Assembly (NCBI RefSeq): GCF_024586915.1
Contig: NZ_JANBVS010000017.1
Coordinates: 102,825 to 166,824 of the forward strand
Direction: 5' to 3'
Length of the DNA: 64,000 bases
DNA from: Bradyrhizobium sp. SRS-191
GTDB taxonomy: Bacteria > Pseudomonadota > Alphaproteobacteria > Rhizobiales > Xanthobacteraceae
Shown: piece after piece, positions 1-7,703 of the stretch
Layout: each line of letters opens with the position of its first letter
Numbering within the stretch: the first letter of the stretch is position 1
Translations under genes and position numbers: made by a program
The notes under the pieces: generated by a model
What the model saw: only the letters and a program-made list of their open reading frames with translations
Databases searched by the model: none
Told to the model about the DNA's origin: nothing

Positions 1-812
1 TCCGCCGGCACACGCTCGGGGGCTGCAGCCTCTGGCGCGGCCACCGGCTCGGTTTGCGGCGGCAATGCCGCCTCGGCTCCGACCGGTTCGGCGGGATCCC
101 GCTCGGGGCTCGCATCGCGCACGGGTTCACTTGCGATCTCCGGGATCGCCTCCACCATCTCGACAGCCGGCGCGATCTCGTCGACGGGCTCGACCGCGTC
201 TGGCGGCAATGCAGGCAATTCGGACGGCACCGGCTGCGGCGCCGCCCGGCTGCGGCGCTTCTTGGCTGCCGCCGGCTTTTCGGTCGCCGGCTTTTCGACG
301 GGGGCTTTTTCGACCCCAGCCTTTCCAATCAAGACCGTTTCAATCAACGCCCTTTCAACCGCGGCTTTGGGCTCCTGCGCCGGCTTCGCCTTCACCTTGC
401 GGATCAGGCCGGCGAGCGCGTACGGCCCGACCGTCTCCAGGAACGTCTTCTCGTGATCGCGCGACAGGCGTTCGACCGCGGCGTCGAGCGGCAGCCAGTC
501 GACGGCGCGGACGTCGTCCATCAGCGGTTGCGTCTGCGTGCCGGTGGCCTCCATGCGCCAGTAGTGCACGACCTTGGAGCGTGTGCCGGTTTCATGGACG
601 AGAGTGCCGAGGAACTCGTGCACGGTCACCTTGTGACCGGTCTCCTCCAGCACCTCGCGCTTGGCCGCGTCGCGCGGCGTCTCGCCATCGTCGAGCTTGC
701 CCTTCGGCAGCACCCATTCGTCCCGCTTGCGCAGGCGCACGACAGCGATCCGCGGCGGTTGCTCCCGCCGCAGCACAATGCCGCCTGCCGCCATGATCGG
801 CGCTCTCGCCAT
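1..812 (-). CDS. Nudix hydrolase with Ala/Pro-rich tail (3' end beyond window)
   Basis: Reading the minus strand from an ATG at 812 gives an uninterrupted frame to the left edge, about 270 residues, so the stop lies outside. Residues about 31-53 carry a perfect Nudix box: G(5x)E(7x)REVLEETG. The family hydrolyses nucleoside diphosphates linked to another moiety; the substrate here is unknown. After the roughly 140-residue Nudix domain comes a low-complexity tail rich in Ala, Pro and Glu. The ATG at 812 is preceded by GGAGAGGC, so it is preferred over the in-frame ATG at 794. It lies 108 bp downstream of psd on the same strand. Seen: motif and frame. Inference: housekeeping pyrophosphohydrolase. 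Confidence 0.88.
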   Translation of the reverse strand, partial: MARAPIMAAGGIVLRREQPPRIAVVRLRKRDEWVLPKGKLDDGETPRDAAKREVLEETGHKVTVHEFLGTLVHETGTRSKVVHYWRMEATGTQTQPLMDDVRAVDWLPLDAAVERLSRDHEKTFLETVGPYALAGLIRKVKAKPAQEPKAAVERALIETVLIGKAGVEKAPVEKPATEKPAAAKKRRSRAAPQPVPSELPALPPDAVEPVDEIAPAVEMVEAIPEIASEPVRDASPERDPAEPVGAEAALPPQTEPVAAPEAAAPERVPA

Positions 813-920
813 CGCCTCTCCCACACCACGGGGTTGCAGCCCGTTGATTCGCCAGTTCAACGCCAGGATATGGCGACGCGCAACGGCGAAATCGAGATTG
901 CCGTCGTGCACGTGTCACAT

Positions 921-1796
921 TCAATCCGCGGCGACGCGCCTGCGCCACAGTGGCTGGCCGGCGCGGATGCGCGTGCCCTCGGTGATCCCCGGAGCGAAGG
1001 TGAAGTCGCCGGGTGCGAGCAGGATGATGGTCGAGCCATGCTCGAACCAGCCGAGCTCGTCGCCCTTCTTCACCGGGTTGTTACAGACATAGCTCAGCGG
1101 CCGTTCGGTCTGCGCATTCAACACGCGATCGAGCGCGTGCAGGCGGATGCTCGCGACCAGGATCGCGGCGACCGGGACGATCGTGAACGGCTCGCCTGAC
1201 GCAAGATGGGTGCGGATCACCGCGCGCTCGTTCTTGCAGAACAGCCGCTCGACGCGCTTCAGCGCAATCGGATTGACGTTCCAGACGTCGCCATGGATCA
1301 GGCTGACATGCTCGAGCGTCATGTCATCAGGCGCGTGGAAACGGTGATACATGCTCGATGTCAGCCGGATCGTGACGAAGCTGCCGTTGCGGTGAGTCTT
1401 GACGACGGCAGGATCGGCGACCAGCTCCTTCAGAGAGTAAGGCGCGCCCTTGATCTGATACATCTCGCCGTCGCGGATCAGGCCGTGCGCGCCGATGATG
1501 CCGTCCGAGGGCGTCGTCACGACAGCGGAATCAGGATCGAACGGCCTCAAGCCGGGCTTCAGCTCACGCGTGAAGCAGGCGTGCAGGCTCTTGAACTCGG
1601 TCTCCTTGGCCTCCGAGAGATCGAGGTCGGAGAACAGCTTCCACAGTGCGATGGAGGCGTCCTTCACCAGCGGATTCTCGATTCTGGAGAACCAGCCCAT
1701 GAAGCGGGTCAGCGCGGCGCGCGGCACGCGGTTGGTGAGCAGGAAATTGAGGCCTTCCTGTTGGGTGAAGGAGGCGATCAGGCTTTTGACTGTCAT
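921..1796 (-). CDS. psd: Phosphatidylserine decarboxylase, E. coli-type
   Basis: 291 residues, the length of the long proteobacterial Psd. The protein makes phosphatidylethanolamine from phosphatidylserine at the inner membrane using a self-generated pyruvoyl group. The charge-relay residues line up as Asp98 (PSDG), His151 (YHRFH) and Ser255, within the processing motif HGST (LGST in E. coli); cleavage would fall at Gly254-Ser255. The C-terminal chain ends with the family-typical IRAGQPLW. It is divergent from the PLP enzyme starting at 1832, with only about 35 bp between start codons. Rhizobia often carry a shorter Psd of about 230 residues, so this may be a second, specialised copy (inference). 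Confidence 0.92.
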   Translation of the reverse strand: MTVKSLIASFTQQEGLNFLLTNRVPRAALTRFMGWFSRIENPLVKDASIALWKLFSDLDLSEAKETEFKSLHACFTRELKPGLRPFDPDSAVVTTPSDGIIGAHGLIRDGEMYQIKGAPYSLKELVADPAVVKTHRNGSFVTIRLTSSMYHRFHAPDDMTLEHVSLIHGDVWNVNPIALKRVERLFCKNERAVIRTHLASGEPFTIVPVAAILVASIRLHALDRVLNAQTERPLSYVCNNPVKKGDELGWFEHGSTIILLAPGDFTFAPGITEGTRIRAGQPLWRRRVAAD

Positions 1797-1831
1797 GAAT
1801 CTGTCAGCAGGAGTGGTTAGCGCTTTTGGAC

Positions 1832-3496
1832 ATGATGGAAAACTCGATTCCTTATGTATCGCTCGCCGTTGGCGCTGCCGTGACAGCCGCCATCGCCCCG
1901 AAGGTCAAGGCCCGCATCGAATTGTCGCGCGCCAAGCACCGCTCGCTGGCCGGCCATTCCAAGATGTCCCGCCGGATCTCGAAGCTGATCCCGCGCTATG
2001 AGTTCGACATCGACGATTTCTTCCGCTCCGACGGCGCGCCCCAGGCGATCGCCACCCAGCGTCAGGACGGCTTCTTCCGGCTCGGCGCGCTGTTCCAGGA
2101 GAAATTCGCCAAGAGCCGGGCGCTGACCGCGGAGGCCGCGAGCCGCATCTCCGATTTGCAGTTCACCCAGGCCTACCGGGTGCCGTTCCAATACAGCAGG
2201 CTGGTCAAGGAGCAGCTCGGCGCCGGCTCGTTCATGCAGGCCTCGTCCGGCGTGACGATCACCGATCTCGACGGCAACCAGTTCTACGATCTCACCGGCT
2301 CCTACGGCGTCAACATCTTCGGCTACGATTTCTACAAGGAGTGCATCGCCGCCGCCGAGCGGCGCGCGCAGGCGCTCGGCCCGGTGCTCGGGCTCTATCA
2401 TCCGGTCGTGGCTGACAATGTGAAGCGGCTGACCGAACTGTCGGGCATGGACGAGGTGTCGTTCCACATGTCCGGCACCGAGGCGGTCATGCAGGCGGTG
2501 CGGCTCGCCCGCTACCATACCGGCCGAAGCCATCTGGTGCGTTTCGCAGGCGCCTATCATGGCTGGTGGGGCGACGTGCAGCCCGGCGTCGGCAATCCGA
2601 TCGCGCCGCATGAGACCTACACGCTGGCGGAGATGTCGGAGCGGACCCTGCACGTGCTGCGCACGCGGCGCGACATCGCCTGCGTGCTGGTCAATCCGCT
2701 GCAGGCGCTGCATCCGAACGGCAATGCGCCGGGCGATTCGGCGCTGGTCGATTCCTCGCGCAAGGGCCGTTACGACCGCGAGGCCTACACCGCGTGGCTG
2801 AAGCAGCTGCGCGAGGTGTGTACCGACTGCGGCATCGTCCTGCTGTTCGACGAGGTGTTTCTCGGCTTCCGACTCGCCCCGGGCGGCGCGCAGGAGTATT
2901 TCGGGGTCCAGGCCGATATGGTGACCTACGGCAAGAGCCTCGGCGGCGGCCTGCCGATCGGCGTTGTCTGCGGCAAGAAGGAGTATATGCGCCGCTTCCG
3001 CGACGATCGTCCCGCCGACATCTGCTTCGCCCGCGGCACCTTCAACTCGCATCCGTATGTCATGACGGCAATGGACGAGTTCCTGAGCCGGCTCGACAGC
3101 CCGAACTTCCGTGCTGTCTACAATGGCCTCGACGACACCTGGAACGGCCGCGCCGCGCAGCTCAATGCGGAGCTGACCGCCAAGGACCTGCCGGTGCGCG
3201 TCTCCAACATGCAGTCGATCTGGCTGGTCGAATACACCGTGCCGTCGCGCTACAATTGGATGCTGCAATACTATCTGCGCGCCGAAGGCCTGGCGCTGAG
3301 CTGGGTCGGCACCGGCCGCTTCATCTTCAGCCTGAACTACACCGACGCCGATTTCGCCGAAGTGACCAAGCGCATCGTCGCGGCCGCCGAGAAGATGAAG
3401 CAGGACAGCTGGTGGTGGAACGACGGCACCCTCACCAACAAGGCGATCAAGCGCCAGATCCTGAAGGAAATGCTGGGCGCGGTCATCAAGCGCTGA
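1832..3496 (+). CDS. Class III PLP-dependent aminotransferase / aminomutase-like protein
   Basis: About 554 residues. An N-terminal extension of about 125 residues, beginning with a hydrophobic stretch (residues 6-23), precedes a fold type I PLP domain. Visible motifs: SGTEAVMQAVRLAR (PLP phosphate region), AYHGWW, FDEVFLGFR (PLP-N1 Asp about 340) and YGKSLGGGLPIG with the Schiff-base Lys about 368. It resembles glutamate-1-semialdehyde aminomutase and also the AMT domains of lipopeptide synthetases such as mycosubtilin. True HemL is about 430 residues and lacks this N-terminus, so haem synthesis is not assumed. ATGs lie at 1832 and 1835; an in-frame TTG at 1826 is less likely. Its position between psd and other lipid-type genes suggests amination of a lipid precursor (inference). 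Confidence 0.85.
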   Translation: MMENSIPYVSLAVGAAVTAAIAPKVKARIELSRAKHRSLAGHSKMSRRISKLIPRYEFDIDDFFRSDGAPQAIATQRQDGFFRLGALFQEKFAKSRALTAEAASRISDLQFTQAYRVPFQYSRLVKEQLGAGSFMQASSGVTITDLDGNQFYDLTGSYGVNIFGYDFYKECIAAAERRAQALGPVLGLYHPVVADNVKRLTELSGMDEVSFHMSGTEAVMQAVRLARYHTGRSHLVRFAGAYHGWWGDVQPGVGNPIAPHETYTLAEMSERTLHVLRTRRDIACVLVNPLQALHPNGNAPGDSALVDSSRKGRYDREAYTAWLKQLREVCTDCGIVLLFDEVFLGFRLAPGGAQEYFGVQADMVTYGKSLGGGLPIGVVCGKKEYMRRFRDDRPADICFARGTFNSHPYVMTAMDEFLSRLDSPNFRAVYNGLDDTWNGRAAQLNAELTAKDLPVRVSNMQSIWLVEYTVPSRYNWMLQYYLRAEGLALSWVGTGRFIFSLNYTDADFAEVTKRIVAAAEKMKQDSWWWNDGTLTNKAIKRQILKEMLGAVIKR

Positions 3497-3504
3497 GGTC
3501 TGCG

Positions 3505-3806
3505 CCTCCCCCGCTTGCGGGGAAGTGCGCTCGTCTGTCTCACCGGCGTCATGGCCGGGCTTGTCCCGGCCATCCACGTCGTTCAGCAGCCTGGGAAAGA
3601 CGTGGATGCCCGGGACAAGCCCGGGCATGACGGAGCAACTCACTGCCAGGGTTGCTCGTCGCGAGAGATCCAAACGCTCATATGCGATTGCCCTGCCCGC
3701 AAGCGGGAGAGGGAGCGCACGTCCCGCGTCGCGCACGTCTCCGTTCAACATCAGCCCTTCCCCACAAACACCGATGCCCGGGACTGGCCCGGGCATCATG
3801 CAGCTC
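3505..3806. repeat. Nested REP-like palindromic pairs
   Basis: The intergenic region between two converging genes holds an outer pair of facing elements (about 3507-3535 and 3690-3722, cores CCGCTTGCGGGGA and CCCGCAAGCGGGA). Nested within is an inner pair at 3548-3635, with arms GGCCGGGCTTGTCCCGGCC and GCCCGGGACAAGCCCGGGC. A further single palindrome lies at 3777-3796. The inner arms recur at 21277, 29632 and 50595. No gene is seen here. Hairpins of this kind can end transcription from both sides. Confidence 0.8.
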
Positions 3807-3822
3807 AGATCGTCCATCCGTC

Positions 3823-4455
3823 TCAGGCGTGCTGCTCTTCGAGGCCTTCGTTCATCAGGTGAAGGCCCGGATCGATCAGCTCGCCGCGCAGCAGCGCCAG
3901 CGGGGCGGAGCGGTACTGCATGAAGTCGTTGAACGGGTCGGTGATGATCTTGGTCATCCACACGAGGCCGGTCTCGACGTCGCGGATGAAGAACAGCTGG
4001 ATGGTGCGGAACATCAGGCCGCCGATGCCGATCACCAGCCACAGCTTGGCGGTCTCGCGGACGAAGTCCATCGCGGTCACCCAGGGCGACAGCAGGCCGA
4101 ACAGCGTCGGCTGCAGATAGAGCACCACGGGAGCGGCGGCCCAGATCGACATCAGCACGACCTTGCGCTGCAGATTGTAGCCGACCTTGATCTCTTCCTT
4201 GTGCTCGTGGGTCGCCTGGTTGACGTGATCATAGCCCTTCGGCTCGAAGAAGAAGTGGCCCGCCTGGCGCGAGGTCATCGACACCAGCCAGCCGATCAGC
4301 GCCGACATCAAGGGATCGAACACCATCATGACATAGGCGATCATGAAGCTGAGCGCGCTGACGAAGTGCAGGCTCTGATTGATGCGGCTGTGGTGATAGT
4401 AGCGATGGTCGTCCCAGCGCTGGATCCGCAGCTGCTCCAGAAAGTTCTTGATCAT
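3823..4455 (-). CDS. Mpo1/DUF962-like membrane protein
   Basis: 210 residues. The N-terminus has the spacing H(4x)N(3x)H (His21-Asn26-His30) followed by a hydrophobic segment, then RQAGHFFFEP (His67), and a later HEH (83-85). These match the pattern of the DUF962/Mpo1 family, whose yeast member is an Fe(II) dioxygenase that shortens 2-hydroxy fatty acids from phytosphingosine. Three or four membrane segments are visible (about 31-60, 100-127, 136-158). It is longer than Mpo1 (174 residues) and has an extra C-terminal part. It is last in a likely run with the glycosyltransferase and methyltransferase. Function as a lipid alpha-oxidation enzyme is inference. Confidence 0.65.
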   Translation of the reverse strand: MIKNFLEQLRIQRWDDHRYYHHSRINQSLHFVSALSFMIAYVMMVFDPLMSALIGWLVSMTSRQAGHFFFEPKGYDHVNQATHEHKEEIKVGYNLQRKVVLMSIWAAAPVVLYLQPTLFGLLSPWVTAMDFVRETAKLWLVIGIGGLMFRTIQLFFIRDVETGLVWMTKIITDPFNDFMQYRSAPLALLRGELIDPGLHLMNEGLEEQHA

Positions 4456-4600
4456 GGTTGCTCCGAAGAATGAGTTGCAGGTCGTGTACAGGGATTCGAT
4501 GTAGATCTCGTGACATCATCAAGATGTCACACGATCGGACGCAGGAGAACGTCGGAAACTATGGGAAAGGCCGCAAGCTGCGGTAGGAGGCTGCCGCGCC

Positions 4601-5290
4601 TCAGGCTGCGGCAGCGAGATCCATCTTGCGGAAGCGGACCAGCGAGAAGTGGCCGAGCGGCGGAATCAGGCGGCGCTCGACCAGCTCCATACGCTGCGCG
4701 CTGGCGAGCCAGCGCATGTAGCGCGACCAGCCGAACTCGGCGGTGCGGAAGCCGAGCCGGCGCACCACCGGCTGCAGCGCCTGCTCGATGACGCGGCGCA
4801 GGCCGTCATCGGCGCTGACGCGAGTCAGGATGATCAGCTCGCCGCCGGGACGCAGCACGCGGGCGAACTCGTCGAGCGCGACCTCCGGGTTCGGCACGGC
4901 GGTGACGACATATTGCGCCATCACGACGTCGAAGGAATCATCGGGGAAATCCAGGTTCTCGGCGTCCATCACCGCGAGGCCTTCGACGTTCTTCAGCCGC
5001 TGGTCTGCGACGCGGCGCATCGCCTTGCCGAGCATCGCCTCGGAGATGTCGGTGCCGAACACGCGGACATGCGGAGCATAGAGCGGCAGCGAGATGCCGG
5101 TGCCGACGCCGACCTCGAGCACGCGGCCGCCCATCTTGTTGGTGGCCGAAATCGCAGCCTTGCGGCCCTTCTCGAACACGCCGCCGAACACGAGATCGTA
5201 GATCGGCGCCCAACGATCATAGGCCTGCTCGACCTGCTCGCGATCGAAATCGAGCTCCCGCGCGCCGTCGAGCTTCATGGTTTCTGCCAT
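4601..5290 (-). CDS. SAM methyltransferase, PmtA-like (phosphatidylethanolamine N-methyltransferase)
   Basis: 229 residues. SAM motif I is VLEVGVGTG (57-65), followed by the acidic loop GTDIS (79-83), then DAENLDF and VLRPGGEL. The opening YDRWAPIYDLVFGGVFEKGR resembles Rhodobacter-type PmtA enzymes, which methylate phosphatidylethanolamine to phosphatidylcholine. UbiE-like methyltransferases share parts of this pattern, so the substrate is not certain. The gene follows the glycosyltransferase by 51 bp and precedes the Mpo1-like gene by 145 bp. The nearby psd makes the PmtA substrate, which fits. Confidence 0.75.
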   Translation of the reverse strand: MAETMKLDGARELDFDREQVEQAYDRWAPIYDLVFGGVFEKGRKAAISATNKMGGRVLEVGVGTGISLPLYAPHVRVFGTDISEAMLGKAMRRVADQRLKNVEGLAVMDAENLDFPDDSFDVVMAQYVVTAVPNPEVALDEFARVLRPGGELIILTRVSADDGLRRVIEQALQPVVRRLGFRTAEFGWSRYMRWLASAQRMELVERRLIPPLGHFSLVRFRKMDLAAAA

Positions 5291-5341
5291 CGTTACATCT
5301 CACTTGGTTTTGGAATTGATCGAGTGACGCGAAGTCTGCCG

Positions 5342-6397
5342 TCAGCCGCGCACGGCGCTCTGTCCGGCCAGCACCGGGGTGGGACGAAGGACGCGCGACG
5401 GCTGCAGCACGGCGAGATTACCGATGAACTGACGGGCGCTGTTCTCCCAGGAGCGGTCGAGCGCAAACGTCCGGCACGTGTCGCGGGACATCGTCAGCGC
5501 TTTCAGACACGCCGCGCGCAGATCCCGGTCGATCGCGCCGATCGGGTGATCGGCAATGACGTCGAGCGGGCCCGTCACCGGGAACGCCGCGACCGGCGTG
5601 CCGCAGGCGAGCGATTCCAGCTGCACCACGCCGAACGTGTCGGTCAGGCTCGGAAACACGAAGACATCGGCCGCCGCCATGTGCGCGGTCAGGTCCTTGC
5701 CCTTCTTCTCGCCGAGGAAATGCGCCGTCGGGAAGCGTCGCTCCAGATCCGCCTTCGCCGGACCGTCGCCGACCACGACCTTGGAGCCCGGCAGATCGAG
5801 CGACAGGAACGCCTCGAGATTCTTCTCGACCGCGACGCGGCCGACGGACAGGAAGATCGGCCGCGGCAGATCGAGCGCAGCCGGCTCATCGGGATTGAAC
5901 AGCTTGGTATCGACACCGCGCGTCCAGAAGCCGAGCTTCTTGAAGCCGCGCCCTGCGAGCTCCTGCCGCAGCGAGTTGGTGGCGACCATGGTCATCGCGG
6001 CCGCATCGTGGAAGCGGCGCATCACCCAATAGCCGACCGCATCGGGAATGCCGGTGCGCACCGAGACATACTCAGGGAAGCGCGTCGTGTAGGACGTCGT
6101 GAACGGCAGGCCGTGGCGCAGGCAGTAGCGGCGCACCGCCCAGCCGATCGTGCCCTCGGTCGCGATGTGTATAGCATCCGGCGCGGCCGCCTCGATGCGG
6201 CGGGCGATCTCGCAGCCGTTGGTGACGGCGAGCCGCAGGCCCGGATAGGTCGGCACGCCGAACGACGGAAAGCCCTCCGGCGTGAGGAAGGTGATGTCGG
6301 CGCCGAGACCGGCAGCCGCCCGCGACAGCGAAGTGAGCGTGCGCACCACGCCATTGACCTGCGGGTGCCAGGCGTCGGTTGCGATTAAGATCCGCAT
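5342..6397 (-). CDS. GT4-family glycosyltransferase
   Basis: 351 residues from the ATG at 6397, preceded by GGATCGCC. An upstream ATG at 6448 has no ribosome site. The N-terminal acceptor domain begins MRILIATDAWHPQVNGVVRT; the C-terminal donor domain has GRVAVEKNLEAF, VVGDGPAKADLE, HFLGEKKG and the E(7x)E region VFVFPSLTDTFGVVQLESLACG. This family transfers a sugar from a nucleotide donor (GDP-mannose or UDP-hexose) with retention, often onto lipids (MgtA, SqdX, DgdA types). Context with Psd and a PmtA-like enzyme suggests a glycolipid product (inference). Confidence 0.85.
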   Translation of the reverse strand: MRILIATDAWHPQVNGVVRTLTSLSRAAAGLGADITFLTPEGFPSFGVPTYPGLRLAVTNGCEIARRIEAAAPDAIHIATEGTIGWAVRRYCLRHGLPFTTSYTTRFPEYVSVRTGIPDAVGYWVMRRFHDAAAMTMVATNSLRQELAGRGFKKLGFWTRGVDTKLFNPDEPAALDLPRPIFLSVGRVAVEKNLEAFLSLDLPGSKVVVGDGPAKADLERRFPTAHFLGEKKGKDLTAHMAAADVFVFPSLTDTFGVVQLESLACGTPVAAFPVTGPLDVIADHPIGAIDRDLRAACLKALTMSRDTCRTFALDRSWENSARQFIGNLAVLQPSRVLRPTPVLAGQSAVRG

Positions 6398-6755
6398 AAG
6401 GCGATCCGGAAAGTTGCAGCGATTCTGAACAGCCGCAAATTCCGACATTGTTATTTCAGGCGTGTGACGTCATCGAACTGTCGAAGGTGTTTTTGCCTGC
6501 CGCCAGCCGTTTTCCCCGCGATCTGTGGCGTCGTCGCGCAGGCGCTGTCGTGAAACCGTCATGAAACAAACGGTTAAGCCGACGAAACCGTTTTGCCGGC
6601 AGCGCGCAAACGCACCGAAACTTTTCTCCCCTATGAGTTGCAGCATCAGGCGCCCGTTCAAGACGCCAACAACAATGATGACAGGCAGCTCATTTTCAAC
6701 GGTGCCGATCGAGATCACGAACGGCACGCGTCAAATAATCAAACAGGGGACGTCC

Positions 6756-7451
6756 ATGTTCGCCTCAGGCAAAATCCGTTCATCCTCCCATATCCTGTTC
6801 GGCGCGCTGGTTGCCGGCGCCATGATGGCCGCCACCCCGACGCAGGCCGCTTCGCCGGCGCCGCTCCCCTTCCCGTTTCTGCTGCCGCCGCCGGTCGCGA
6901 CCTATGAACAGCCCGCGGCGCCGCAGATCATCAACCCGCGCGAGGACGAGGCGACGGCCTATGAGCTGCCGGCCCGCCTGCGCCGCCAGGTCGTGAGCTA
7001 CGCGACCCGCGAGGCGCCCGGCACGATCGTGATCGATACGCCTAACAAGTACCTGTACTACATCACCGGCAACGGCCAGGCGATGCGCTACGGCATCGGC
7101 GTCGGCCGCGACGGCTTCACCTGGTCGGGCGTGCAGTCGGTGACCAGGAAGGCCGAATGGCCGGATTGGACGCCGCCGCCGGAGATGATCGCGCGCCAGC
7201 CTTATCTGCCGCGCCACATGGCCGGCGGCCCCGGCAATCCGCTCGGCGCCCGCGCGATGTATCTCGGCGGCACCGTCTATCGCATCCACGGCACCAACGC
7301 GCCCGAGACGATCGGCACTCATGTGTCATCCGGCTGCATCCGCCTGACCAACCAGGACGTCATCGACCTCTATTCCCGCGTCAATGTCGGCGCCAAGGTA
7401 ATCGTGCTGCCGATGGAGCGCCGCGCCGATCTCGGCCGCGTCACGCGCTGA
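6756..7451 (+). CDS. L,D-transpeptidase (YkuD/ErfK family), exported
   Basis: 231 residues from the ATG at 6756, which has AGGGGAC upstream; the open frame extends further 5' but without a better start. A signal peptide (about 1-31, ending TQAAS) and a Pro-rich linker precede the YkuD domain. His178 (YRIHGTN) and the nucleophile Cys194 in SSGCIRL are present. The enzyme forms 3-3 crosslinks in peptidoglycan or attaches proteins to it, in the periplasm. It has a longer paralogue at 47090-48319. Confidence 0.93.
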   Translation: MFASGKIRSSSHILFGALVAGAMMAATPTQAASPAPLPFPFLLPPPVATYEQPAAPQIINPREDEATAYELPARLRRQVVSYATREAPGTIVIDTPNKYLYYITGNGQAMRYGIGVGRDGFTWSGVQSVTRKAEWPDWTPPPEMIARQPYLPRHMAGGPGNPLGARAMYLGGTVYRIHGTNAPETIGTHVSSGCIRLTNQDVIDLYSRVNVGAKVIVLPMERRADLGRVTR

Positions 7452-7495
7452 GCCCCTCTTTCTGATCCTCCCTGATTTCTGATCCTCCCTGACTG

Positions 7496-7532
7496 GACCG
7501 CCGTGGCGCAAAGCCCCGGCGGTCACTTCTTT
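7496..7532 (+). terminator. Probable terminator after the L,D-transpeptidase
   Basis: An 8-bp stem GACCGCCG/CGGCGGTC (7496-7503 and 7517-7524) is followed by ACTTCTTT. Just upstream, 7461-7492 holds an imperfect direct repeat of TCTGATCCTCCCTGA. Confidence 0.6.
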
Positions 7533-7703
7533 GCGCGCCCTGCCCCGTTCACCTTCACGGCTGGTTGATGGCTGTCGACTTCGTTCGCTGCCCTGGCGCG
7601 CCTCCGTCCGGCCCTGTAAGCTCGGCAATCTTGTATTAACCGCGTTTTCGCCCGCGCCCGGCACGAGCCGGCATGCGGGCGGCTGGAGTCCGTGGAATCC
7701 GAC

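Noticed and set aside
54..1199. Long plus-strand open frames over the left end
   Set aside because: They are antisense to the Nudix gene and psd, have Arg-rich low-quality translations, and show no family motif.
1817..4042. 741-residue minus-strand open frame
   Set aside because: It runs antisense through the PLP enzyme and across the palindromic repeats; a by-product of high GC content.
4649..6388. 579-residue plus-strand open frame
   Set aside because: Antisense to the methyltransferase and glycosyltransferase, which both show clear motifs.
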